64,000 nt of DNA from Ampelomyces quisqualis. Lineage: Eukaryota; Ascomycota; Dothideomycetes; Pleosporales; Phaeosphaeriaceae. This document shows, one piece after another, positions 36,749-45,818 of this stretch (positions are counted from its first letter, which is position 1; each line of letters begins with the position of its first letter). The position numbers and the translations under genes were made by a program. Below the pieces are notes generated by a model. It did not search any database. It was not told where the DNA came from and saw only the letters and a program-made list of their open reading frames with translations. The stretch covers positions 310,001 to 374,000 of the forward strand of contig JAGTXZ010000021.1 in NCBI GenBank assembly GCA_018398575.1. Direction: 5' to 3'.

Positions 36749-37516
36749 GTTGTCGATTGATGCGAGCGACGCCGATCCGCAATGAAGTTACTTCCCCCTC
36801 ATATATATAACTTCGAAACATTGTTGACCATCCCCTCATGCTTCATCTTGGCGCACGGGTCAATAGTGTACGAGTGCCACTTTGGCGAAAAGTCTCCCCG
36901 GTTAAAGAGCAAAAAGCGAGGGGAAACCCCGGATGATGCGTGTCACCGGAGCTTGAGGCTCTGGGGCACAATGCCGTTCATTGGAGGAAAACTGGTGTTC
37001 CTGGGCGGAAGAATTGGCGCACTGGTGCTGTAGATCTCCACCGGCCCCATCTCCAGGTTTGATACGACCTTCTTCGAACGGCATAGAGCTACAAACAAGC
37101 GTCGTCCATCAGCCCTTTCTCGAAAATTTCTTGCATCATAGCGTTGCAGTCGGTAGGGGGTGTCGCTTTATGTATCCAAGGCCTCGTCGTTTTGATGGCG
37201 GTGGCGAGCGAGATGCCGTAAAACATTCTGCGAGGGCAAACCGAAGTGGTCACAACTTTTTCGAATACGCCAATCAATATCTGGTAATGTGGAGGGGATG
37301 CCATCTGGGCTCACTGTTGTGTCGCTCCTGAAGTAGATAAAAGGACCAAAGGCTCTCGTTCGTGCTGCCAAGTTGCGGGTGGTAACAGAAACACCAAAGC
37401 ATTCGGCCAAATGTCGGATCTCGGATCTCGGATCTCGGATCTAGGATCTCGATTGATCTGATACGAGGCCCCTCATTCCAAGGACAATGTCCACAGAGTA
37501 GATACGACTCTCCATT
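36749..37516. promoter_or_regulatory. Divergent upstream region, GH51 gene and amidohydrolase
   Basis: On the GH51 side a TATATATA run lies at about 36801-36809, roughly 55 bp before its ATG. Three sequences fit the CreA/Mig1 consensus SYGGRG: CTCCCCGG near 36893-36900, CCCCGG near 36926 and CTGGGG at 36961. This would fit carbon catabolite repression of the arabinofuranosidase, but such short sites also occur by chance. I saw no GGCTAAA (XlnR) site. The amidohydrolase side carries a tandem repeat, listed separately. Confidence 0.4.
37415..37449. repeat. 7-nt tandem repeat CGGATCT, four perfect plus one imperfect copy
   Basis: CGGATCT repeats from 37415 to 37442, followed by AGGATCT. The array ends about 70 bp before the amidohydrolase ATG, inside its likely 5' UTR or core promoter. 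Confidence 0.9.
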
Positions 37517-39151
37517 ATGCCGGCAGAATCTAGAGCGACGATTTTCATCAACGGGCGATTCTTCCAGAAGGGCACGACGAGCGCTAAAACGAGCTTTCAT
37601 GATGCACTAGTTGTGCTAGATGGCAAGATTGCGTACGTAGGCGATGCACATACCCCCGAGGTCCAAAACTTCAGCAATGCTGGGAGCAAAGTGAGAGATC
37701 TTGGCGGACGGCACGTCCTCCCTGGATTCATTGACGGGCATATGCATTTCATGCTACTTGGCCAGTCACTGAACAAAGTGCAATTGGATGGAAGCCAAGA
37801 CCTTGAAGATATACGGGCTCGCATCACAGCCTGGGCCAAACTTCATCCGGACAAAGAGCGCATTCTGTGTTCTGGATGGATGCACAGCATGACAGATGGC
37901 GAAGCAAAAGCTAGTATGCTGGACGATTTGGATTCAAGACCTATATACATCGACTCCAAGGACCTTCATTCCTGCTGGTGTAATAGCGCAGCGCTGGAAG
38001 AGATGGGCGTCCAAGAGATGGAGAACCCGGCGGGCGGTACCATTGAGCGAGATACTAACGGCAAAGCTTCAGGTTTGTTGAGCGAGGCCTGCATCCTGTT
38101 AATCGTATGGCCGTTCCTAGCGACAGCCCTACCCTTGGAGGACAAGATGGCAGCCTTAAGGGCAGCAATCAAGGCGTATCATGCGGTTGGCTGCACTGGA
38201 TGCATCGATATGGCTATGGATGAGAGCGCTTGGGAGGCGATTCTCGCATTGCGAGAGGCGGAATGTGGCACATTACCACTTCGTGTAGCTGCACACTGGT
38301 GTGTGAATCCTGGCAGTGGGCCAGAAGATCGCTTGCGACAAGTTGCAAGAGCAATCGAGTTGAACAAGCAATTCAACAATGATACGAGCCCAGACCTCAG
38401 GATTGTCGGTATCAAGCTCATCTGCGACGGTGTCATCGATGCTTGCACCGCAGCTCTGGCCGAGCCATATACGTCCAACAGGCACTTCGAAGGTCCGATT
38501 TGGACCCCTGAGATGCTAGACCCAGTGGTGAGGACGGCGGCTGAAGGAGGGCTGCAATGTGCTCTACATGCAATTGGAGATCAAGCTGCTCATAACGCCG
38601 TCAACGTTCTCGAGAAGTATGGGAAGGCAGGTCAACGTCATCGAATCGAGCACCTAGAACTCACAGCACCCAAGGATGCGGCACGACTCGGCAGATTGGG
38701 AATTACAGCGAGTATCCAGCCAGTGCACGCTGACCCCAGCATACTCAGAGCCTGGCCGAAGCTGCTCGGACCTGAGCGACTGAAGCGTGCATTTGCATAC
38801 TCTGACTTTGCAGATCACGGTGCTCCCTTGGCCATTGGCACTGACTCACCAACGGCGCCCTATAACCCTCTACCAAACCTGTATGTGGCAACTACACGCA
38901 AGTCTGCCCGACAGCCAAACGCAGAGGATGCGCCCGTAAACCCCAACTTCCAACTCGAACTTGCACAGGCAATAGGTGCCGCGACCTCGGGAGCTGCCTA
39001 CTCTTGCTTTGCTGAGCATAGAGTAGGCAGCTTAGAGGTCGACAAATTGGCCGACTTTATCGTGATAGACATGGATTGGAATGGTCAGGAATTACTGAAC
39101 GCTAGCGTCAAAGAAACATGGTTCGAGGGAAAGAAGGTTTACGAATCCTGA
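37517..39151 (+). CDS. Amidohydrolase family 3 protein (YtcJ-like)
   Basis: A metal-dependent hydrolase of the amidohydrolase superfamily, probably cleaving an N-acyl, formamide or imidazolone-type bond; the substrate is unknown. It is a single exon of 544 residues. The N-terminal beta-sandwich strand ATIFINGRFF and DALVVLDGKIAYVG are followed by the metal-binding LPGFIDGHMHF (HxH). Later ligands are likely in CALHAIGDQA and HRIEHLELT, and the Asp near AIGTDSPTAPYNPL. The C-terminal strand KLADFIVIDMDWN and TWFEGKKVYES close the fold. There is no signal peptide or membrane segment, so it is probably cytosolic. It is divergent from the GH51 gene, but no functional link is evident. The start ATG is the first in frame and follows the CTCCATT leader. 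Confidence 0.88.
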   Translation: MPAESRATIFINGRFFQKGTTSAKTSFHDALVVLDGKIAYVGDAHTPEVQNFSNAGSKVRDLGGRHVLPGFIDGHMHFMLLGQSLNKVQLDGSQDLEDIRARITAWAKLHPDKERILCSGWMHSMTDGEAKASMLDDLDSRPIYIDSKDLHSCWCNSAALEEMGVQEMENPAGGTIERDTNGKASGLLSEACILLIVWPFLATALPLEDKMAALRAAIKAYHAVGCTGCIDMAMDESAWEAILALREAECGTLPLRVAAHWCVNPGSGPEDRLRQVARAIELNKQFNNDTSPDLRIVGIKLICDGVIDACTAALAEPYTSNRHFEGPIWTPEMLDPVVRTAAEGGLQCALHAIGDQAAHNAVNVLEKYGKAGQRHRIEHLELTAPKDAARLGRLGITASIQPVHADPSILRAWPKLLGPERLKRAFAYSDFADHGAPLAIGTDSPTAPYNPLPNLYVATTRKSARQPNAEDAPVNPNFQLELAQAIGAATSGAAYSCFAEHRVGSLEVDKLADFIVIDMDWNGQELLNASVKETWFEGKKVYES

Positions 39152-39214
39152 AGATTCGTAGCTGGATTCAATCGCCTCTATGTAAGCACGATACTCTGGC
39201 TGTACGTCTTTCGA

Positions 39215-39880
39215 TCACGGGGCATTACTATGTCTCGCAGTTACCATGTGCGCGTTGATTGGCGTCAACACTTTTCCTTTAACCAGGAACGCCTCCAAAA
39301 TCTCTGTAACCAATCCCTCACATCCAGCTGCTGTATCCCACGCATCTTCGGTAACGTGGCATGTCAACGTCACAATCCTCATCCTCGTGAGCTCGTGGGC
39401 TGGCACGAAAGTCAAGATCAGTGCAGATATGTGCCACTTTCCAGCGTATCCTTTTCCACTGGTGTTACTCGCGCGATGTTTAAGCATGGACTGCCCTTTT
39501 TGAATTTCCGCAAACGCTCTGCAAAATACCTTTCTCCAAGAAAGGTGTCGCGGCCGCTGCACAATCCACCTCAGCCAGCATGTCGTCCAAGTTCTCGTAC
39601 AAATTTGCATGCCCCGCTTTCTCGAGATCGTCTGGCTTGCGAAAGATCGTGATAGAGTATGTTAATACCGAAGCCGAGCCAAGCCTTTTGAGCAATGGTG
39701 TAGCCCAGTGTCGCCCAGTCCTATGAATCCCAAAGATTGGTCATGTCTTGCTGATGCTTGTGCGCGAACTTCCACTGCTCGACACGGCCTGACTACGCAG
39801 CTTCAGCGCTGCATCTGAGAAAGTTGCCGCATGGACATGTCGGCGACGGCTTATGACGATGCGCATGCTCCATTGTAGTC
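39215..39880 (-). pseudogene. D-isomer-specific 2-hydroxyacid dehydrogenase relic
   Basis: This is a frame-broken remnant of an NAD(P)-dependent 2-hydroxyacid dehydrogenase (glyoxylate/hydroxypyruvate reductase group). Reading right to left: a weak match QWKFAHKHQQDMTNLW (about 39735-39785), then the cofactor-domain run LGYTIAQKAWLGFGINILYH (about 39650-39715). After a frame change come RKPDDLEKAGHANLYENLDD and MLAEVDCAAAATPFLEKGIL. After further frame changes, HISALILTF and MRIVTLTCHVTEDAWDTAAG, then EAFLVKGKVLTPINAHMV at the C-terminus (to about 39240). At least three frame switches and an internal deletion around the catalytic region are needed, and the N-terminal substrate domain is missing. 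Order and spacing match the family, so this is decay, not chance. No functional product is expected. Confidence 0.75.
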
Positions 39881-41203
39881 TATCATGTCTTGATTATTTT
39901 CAGCAGCAGCAACATAGCAGACTGGAAGTTTCGCGCTGGCAGTGACCAGGCTGCTTTTACTCGCAAAGCATTAGCAAGCGCGGGTGTTGGCTGTACATGG
40001 CGAATACTTAGCAAGTCTCCAGCCAAAAAAAAAGAAGAAGAAGCAATTCTCCATCCGACTTCCCCATCTCATCCCAAAACCAGCCGCGAAGAGAGCGCAA
40101 AAACCCCCCAATCTCCGCTTCCCCACCGCAGCAACCAAATTTCGCGTCGTTGGCGCGACAGCCCAACATGCCCGAATCCGCCAAACACAACTTTCCACCC
40201 AACAACCTTCCAGACCACACACAATGTCGCCACCAACACACAGCGACAGCAACCTATCTCGAACCTGCCAAGCTCCTCCCCGGACACAACCCGCAACACA
40301 GACAAACCTTCCCCCCTGCGACCAATGACCCAAGCGCCCGCGACGAAAACAGCTGGAACTACTAATTTTCAAGCGTACCCGCTTTCCGACCCACCTCGCT
40401 ATAGACGCCAGATCTTGTTGCGTCTCCGTAGCCCAAGAGTTCTATTGTCTGCTTGGTGGAGGGTGACGGGAAGTATTTAGGTGGGACACTGGAGTGGAAG
40501 GGAAAGAGGTGCTGGCTTTAAGGGTCGATAGAGGTGTTGGGGTGGAGAATGGGGTTGTTGATGCGGAAGGGGGAAGGGGGGGGGGTTGTAAAATGCGAGT
40601 GGTGATGTTACTGGGTGTGTTGGTCAGGCTAATGATTTGTTGAAATGTTTCTGACATTGCTTCCTACTCGGGCGTAACATGGTGGCATGGGGAGACGGGA
40701 CAGTACAGCACAGCACAGCACAGCACAGCAAGGAACCAGGGGAGTTTTTTTTGTCGTGTTGATTTTCTACTACGATGAAGTACACGTCGCTTAACGAAGT
40801 GTTGCGCACCAATCGCGTTTGTAACCCGCGTGATGCTTCAACCCAAACGCCCTTTTCCGGGGTCGTGGGGTATCTTCGTTTCCAGAACAAACGCCGAGAG
40901 CAAAGGGGATGGTATGAGTAACGTCAAGGGACCGCTCCAAGTCCTCAGCGGACAGCGCGTTGTGAACAAAACAAGCCGATGCAAACGAGAATGGTACAAG
41001 AAGTAATGAATGCCCGACCTAACCACCGCTACTCAACCCCTCCCTTCCACCTAGCGAAGTCACCCAGAGGGAGTCAGCTCTTGCAAGCAACTACGACCTA
41101 AGAGCAACCTCAAGCCTGGCAGAAGAGAGGAGGAGGGCAGTGGAAAGGTGCGGGCCAGGGGGAGAAAGGAAAGACAAGCAAAGCAAAACACAACACACCA
41201 AAC
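39881..41203. other. Intergenic, low-complexity
   Basis: About 1.3 kb with open frames on both strands that are low in complexity (Pro/Thr/Asn-rich) and have no domains. A poly-A/AAG tract lies at 40022-40042, a G run at 40576-40586 and a pentanucleotide repeat at 40706-40730. I cannot support a gene. Confidence 0.5.
40706..40730. repeat. Pentanucleotide microsatellite (CAGCA)5
   Basis: Five tandem CAGCA units without mismatch in intergenic DNA. Confidence 0.85.
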
Positions 41204-43753
41204 TCAAATCACATAACCGTAGTCTCGGAGGCGCGGCCACCAACCATACCGAAGACCGTGCATCATCAACTCATATCGAACGATAGCGCCCTCCTCACTC
41301 AAAGTGCGCTCGTTCCTCGCCCTCAGCGACCCATCCGCATCGCGGAGCGTGTACCGCTCGATATCAGTCCACGCCTTCTCCTCCAGCGGCGCAATGTATC
41401 CGCCATTGTTGCCAGAGTAGCTGAAATCCACCTTGCCGGTCTTGACCGCATTGTACGCCGCGGCGATGGACGGCTCAGCGACGTAGACATCGGGCTTGCG
41501 GGCAGCGTTCCTGCGGCGCATGCCCTCCTGCACGGCTTCGGGGGGGTCGAGCATGCATTCGACGGGCTCGACGGGGAACGCGTGGTAATCGTGCCCGTGG
41601 GCAATGTCGACAAGGGAGACGCCTTGGGTGGTGGCTTGGCCGTGGAGAGGATGGATCGTGGAGGATTCGTCGTCCAGATCCATGAGGCTTGGGTACTGCT
41701 GGGACATATTGGTCATGTCCGTGAGTGCCTGCTGCTTGCGCTGTGTCTGCGGCTCGCGTACTGGCTCATCGTTCCCCGTGAGATCAATGACCTCCTGGCG
41801 CTTAGCAGTGGGCTGCTCGATGTTGGTGGGAGGCTCTTTTCGCTTGTTGCTGCTACCTCCTGAAGCAGTCAAATCGATGATAGCGTTCGAAGAAGCAGTT
41901 GACGATGCAGCACGCTGTGCGCGCGACTTCTTGGTAGCCTCGAAGGCTTCCCGCACTTGGTCTATAAATCGCCGTTGTTGAACGGGATCGCCTCGCATCT
42001 TGCCGGCTTTTTCTATAGCTTGGGCTGGGCTCAACAACTCGAGTGCTTGCGCTACCTTGATTGCTTTCCCTGTCATCATTTCGAGCGTGGGCATCGTCTT
42101 TGCTGCATCCTGGGACTGCGAGATGCGGCTGTGCGCCTCTTTGATTGGCCTGCTACCCCGATCGCTCTTGGCTGGCAAGTGCTCCTGCTGCTGGAGGCGT
42201 GCAGTATTGTCCTGCGCATTGGAAGGACGTGGGAGGTTCGGCTGCATGAGGCGTGCGCTGTTGTCTTCACCGCCGCTGAATTGCGTGGGCTTCTGCTGCT
42301 GGACGCAGGAGATGTTGCTATGCACGCTGGACGGACGCGAGACACTCTTCTGCTGCGGGAGGCGTGTTGCATTGCCTTGATCACCCTTGACCTGCGAGTG
42401 CTGCTGCGGGAGGTGTCCAGTGTCGCTCTGCGCGCTGGACGGACGTGCGGTACTCTGTTGCCGAACACCTGCGGGACTGCTCTGCACGGTGAATGGAAGT
42501 GGCATATTCTCCTGCTGACGATGTACAACTTTGCTCTGCGCGCTAGCTGAATGGGAGCCATTGGGCTGCTGTTGAACGGGAGCCGTATCACCCTGCGCAT
42601 TAGACGACTTGGAGACACTCTGCTGCTGCACTCGTGCCTTCTTACTCTGTCGACTCGAAGCTCGCGAAACCGGCGCAGCGAACATGCCCATTTGAGGAGC
42701 TGAGCCTGGTGCAGCAGTCGGGATGGGTGTCGGTTTTCGGAAGGCCGGGGTAGTGTGGCGCCTAGAGGTAGAGTCTGTGCCGTCTGAGAGACTCGAAAAC
42801 AGAGGGCGGTCACCATAGTTGGGGGCAGAAGGTGAAGGGCGGGAGAGTGATTGGAACTCAGGGCTGAAGACAGGGCCAGGGCCGGGATAGAGACTCGAAA
42901 ACAGCGGGCGGGTACCATGCTTGGGGGCGTCAGGTGAAGGTCGTGAGGGTGATCGAACCTCAGAGGGATGCGGCATGTATGAGGCACCTTGAGTGCGGCC
43001 GACAGACGGAGCTTGTGACGGTGCCCGGATAGGGAGATTGGGGACATAGCCGCTGGGAAGCTGAAGCTGCGCAGTGGAGCGGCCGTTTGGGTTACGCACA
43101 TATCCTGACAGTGATGCAGACGAGGGAGTGAAAGAATGGGCGTCGATCCGAATATTGCTCATCTGGTGCTCTGCAGCCTGCGGTCGCGTCTGGGTTGCGT
43201 GCTGTGTAGGCGGACCCATCATCTGCGAAGGCGCCCTTGGTGCTGCTAGCCTCGGATCGATAAGACGCTGACCGTAAGCAGCTTCGGCTCGCGGGTCGGT
43301 AGACTGGGACCGAACACTCTGGCGGACATGTGTCGGAATCATATTCGCAGTAGGCGCAGGCGGGCGCTGCTGTAGATGCTGTTGACGCTGCTGGTGCTGT
43401 CGCCCCGCGGCCTCTTGATCAAGTCGTCGCAACACATGAGGCGCTGTACCAGGCGGCGGCAAAAAAGTCCGACCTTGGAGGAGAATGTGGTGCGGATTGT
43501 GTTGCTGCAACATCCACATTGCTTCCTGATAAGACTCGACCGGCAGTGTACCAGCGCTAGCCATGGCTTTGAGTTGCTCAAACCGCTTCCAGAACTGATG
43601 CTCAGAGTAGCGATGGCCTACGCGGGTGTAGTAGTACAGCTGAGAGCGAGCTGGCACAGGTGGAGGGCCCATTGCGGGCGAAGGTTGCGGCGGCATGTGT
43701 GATGAATGCCCCGAGTCGCGCCGCTCAGCGGGAGCGCTGTTGACGTAGTCCAT
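41204..43753 (-). CDS. Low-complexity protein of unknown function with degenerate internal repeats
   Basis: I do not recognise this protein. It is one 849-codon exon. A conserved-looking N-terminal segment (about 38-95) contains LYYYTRVGHRYSEHQFWKRF and ESYQEAMWMLQQHNPHHILL. Residues 100-370 are Pro/Ser/Gln-rich and hold a duplicated block, SRPSPDAPKHGTRPLFSSL and SRPSPSAPNYGDRPLFSSL about 35 residues apart. Residues about 373-525 carry seven or eight degenerate units of roughly 19-22 residues, each with a QQ pair and an S-x-AQ-x-(D/N) pattern. A basic segment KRKEPPTN and ATAKRQEVIDLTGND (two IDLT motifs) suggest nuclear location and perhaps SUMO interaction. The C-terminus (about 700-849) is globular and ends HGLRYGWWPRLRDYGYVI. 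The start is the first ATG after a TATATA stretch. Low complexity but uniform coding argues that it is real. Confidence 0.75.
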   Translation of the reverse strand: MDYVNSAPAERRDSGHSSHMPPQPSPAMGPPPVPARSQLYYYTRVGHRYSEHQFWKRFEQLKAMASAGTLPVESYQEAMWMLQQHNPHHILLQGRTFLPPPGTAPHVLRRLDQEAAGRQHQQRQQHLQQRPPAPTANMIPTHVRQSVRSQSTDPRAEAAYGQRLIDPRLAAPRAPSQMMGPPTQHATQTRPQAAEHQMSNIRIDAHSFTPSSASLSGYVRNPNGRSTAQLQLPSGYVPNLPIRAPSQAPSVGRTQGASYMPHPSEVRSPSRPSPDAPKHGTRPLFSSLYPGPGPVFSPEFQSLSRPSPSAPNYGDRPLFSSLSDGTDSTSRRHTTPAFRKPTPIPTAAPGSAPQMGMFAAPVSRASSRQSKKARVQQQSVSKSSNAQGDTAPVQQQPNGSHSASAQSKVVHRQQENMPLPFTVQSSPAGVRQQSTARPSSAQSDTGHLPQQHSQVKGDQGNATRLPQQKSVSRPSSVHSNISCVQQQKPTQFSGGEDNSARLMQPNLPRPSNAQDNTARLQQQEHLPAKSDRGSRPIKEAHSRISQSQDAAKTMPTLEMMTGKAIKVAQALELLSPAQAIEKAGKMRGDPVQQRRFIDQVREAFEATKKSRAQRAASSTASSNAIIDLTASGGSSNKRKEPPTNIEQPTAKRQEVIDLTGNDEPVREPQTQRKQQALTDMTNMSQQYPSLMDLDDESSTIHPLHGQATTQGVSLVDIAHGHDYHAFPVEPVECMLDPPEAVQEGMRRRNAARKPDVYVAEPSIAAAYNAVKTGKVDFSYSGNNGGYIAPLEEKAWTDIERYTLRDADGSLRARNERTLSEEGAIVRYELMMHGLRYGWWPRLRDYGYVI

Positions 43754-44425
43754 ATATACTCACTACTGCTCCAAGTATATACTTTGCAGAGCGCTCGGCG
43801 AGCGAGTCGTGTACAGACCAAGGTGAGTAAAATGTGTCCGCTCCAAGTGGGATCGCACGCCAGCGACTAGTCACCGACGCACTGGGAAGATGGAAAGAAG
43901 AGGAGAGCCAAGATTGACAAGAACAAGAGTGAGTTATTTGCGGTTGAGGGGTATGTGATTGCCAACCATTAGTTTCTGGGGGAGGCTACTCGACGGACCT
44001 GGGGAGTTTATGTGGGAACCGAACGCACTAGCGCCGATTTGGTCACCCACCTTTTCAAGCAAATAGATAGTGAAAGAGACAATAATACGCAAAAGACAAG
44101 TGAGAGTGAGAGGAAATCAAGTTGTCCATGCAAGAGTGCGTCATTGCACCTTGGTTCTGTCAGTATGGTGTGGTTAGGGAGGCACATGGCTACACGCGAC
44201 CGGAGAAGAGAAACACAAGTCCAAAAGTGCGACGCTTTGGTGCTCGCCATCCTACTCTTTTTGCGCAATGTCATAAAGATGCCGTGATATTGGTACATGT
44301 TTGCACTCTGTAGCGCCGCCGAATCAGCCAAAGCGCTGAATGCAACAAAACTCTCCCTCAATGCGCCGATAGGCCTGTGATGCCCTGGGCGTTCTGAGCG
44401 TACAATCAACCGAATCGAACAATAC
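43754..44425. other. Intergenic upstream of the repeat protein
   Basis: Promoter side of the leftward repeat-protein gene and 3' side of the p24 gene. No gene is supportable. Confidence 0.45.
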
Positions 44426-45298
44426 TCATACGTAGCCTGCCAACAGAGTCAGCGGCTTCATTCTCTCGAGCATGGCGCATCTCCTCCATCTCCTAACAGC
44501 CTCGACTGGATCATAATATACCTTTACGCGCGCCCTGGAAAAAGAACTTGACAATGAAGACCTGCAGACCAGCCATGGTGAGGATAAGGCCGCTTTCCAT
44601 CAAGCTGAAAGTGAAGATGCGGCCCTCTGTGCTCTTAACGGTGCTGAAGTTCCTGTTCTCGCGTGTACGGAAGTACTTCTGGTTACGCGAGATGGTGCTC
44701 AGTTGCGCTGAGAGCTTGAGGATGGATTCCTCGAGGACGGATGTCTGTTCGGGAGAGGACCCTTGCTTGGCAGGGATGACGGCGCGAGCAGCCTCGTTCT
44801 CGACCTGTGGGCCGAGTGTCAGTACAACGCCCTTGATCTAGTCCCACAATGGATCTGGTGCTTGGAGAATGGGTGTATACGGCGTACAGCGATCTCAAAG
44901 TCCACCATCTTCTCCGCAAATGTGCTCATCGCGTTGTTGAAGCAGAAACTGTACTCTCCGGGGTCGTTGGCCGTAAAGACAAAGTCGCCCTGTCGCTCCT
45001 TCGTTCCATCGAGAATGACCTTGTCTGTGGGACCGGCGACGGAGAAGTCGACATCGAACGAACCGCCAGATTGCACCTATCAAGTCACTCATCAGCGTCG
45101 TATTCCTCGATTACCTGTGGCCACCCTCTGCCCGCGCAAACATACCGCAAAGTAAAAGGCAAGCTTCGTTCCCTTATGCTGGACCGGTGCGAAGTAGCAC
45201 GCCTTCTCGTGAGCCTCGAGTCGATACGTAAGCGCCGTCGCGTATGCCGTCGAAATCAGGCATGCCAAAATACCGGAAAGTGCAAGTATGGTCCGCAT
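44426..45298 (-). CDS. p24/emp24-gp25L family cargo receptor
   Basis: A type I membrane protein of early secretory vesicles (COPII/COPI) that helps sort cargo such as GPI-anchored proteins. Exons on the minus strand: 45298-45146, 45076-44888, 44804-44522 and a last mini-exon 44436-44426; introns are 69, 83 and 85 nt and the product is 211 residues. It has a signal peptide (MRTILALSGILACLISTAYA), the GOLD domain with the two usual Cys (EKACYF and YSFCFNN), a coiled coil (about 120-165), one transmembrane span and the tail FIVKFFFQGARKGYV. The FF motif supports COPII/COPI binding. If the last intron is retained, the protein ends KGIL with a stop at 44511. I prefer the spliced form because donor, CTGAC branch and acceptor are all good. 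Confidence 0.9.
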
Positions 45299-45818
45299 CG
45301 TGAAGCCTGTGTCGCCGGACTGGGCGGTTGCGAGTGTTTGTTCTGCGAAGGTCGATGTCGTGTCAACTAAGTTACAGCTGTCGTCTCGCCGATGCAGGGG
45401 TCGAGCGCCGCGGGGGATGGGTTGACCAATTAGGTAGCGCAGGGATGCACGGCTCACCTCACCCTCACCCTCACCCTCACTTGCAGCCAAAACGCTGACG
45501 ACGCTGTAGTTTGCTGGGGGCCCAGGGGATTTTCAAAATAGTCTTCCATTGCGCCATGCTGCATAAAACAATATCAACCCACTCAACATACAAAAGCACG
45601 CCGCCGCTCCATACTACTTCAACACCCTTTTTGCCAGCATGCGGTACTCCTCGCAATGATCCGGTCCCCCTTACGCCTTAACTATGTCATGTATGTGCAG
45701 TAATCAGACTCAATAATGCCTGACAATCAGAATCATACGCCACGCAATCCTAAGCTGATTTCCACGGCGAAAAAAGGGATCAAAGTCGTCATGTGTATCC
45801 TACATGCAAAAGTTGCAC
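45299..45818. other. Intergenic p24 / ubp15
   Basis: Upstream of the p24 gene and downstream of ubp15. It includes a CACCCT-type tandem repeat at 45455-45480 and otherwise shows nothing. Confidence 0.45.
45455..45480. repeat. Hexanucleotide repeat (CTCACC)n, about four copies
   Basis: About four tandem CTCACC units lie roughly 160 bp upstream of the p24 start. The unit differs from the fungal telomere repeat (CCCTAA on this strand), so it is not an interstitial telomere. Confidence 0.8.

Noticed and set aside
29099..39151. A biosynthetic gene cluster including the esterase, GTPase, cyclase relic, GH51 and amidohydrolase
   Set aside because: No intact backbone enzyme, transporter or pathway regulator; the functions do not form one pathway.
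39890..40480. 196-codon open frame in the intergenic region
   Set aside because: Low-complexity Pro/Thr/Asn composition, competing frames on both strands, no domain and no splice support.
45455..45480. Interstitial telomere-like repeat
   Set aside because: The unit is CTCACC, not CCCTAA/TTAGGG, and there are only about four copies.
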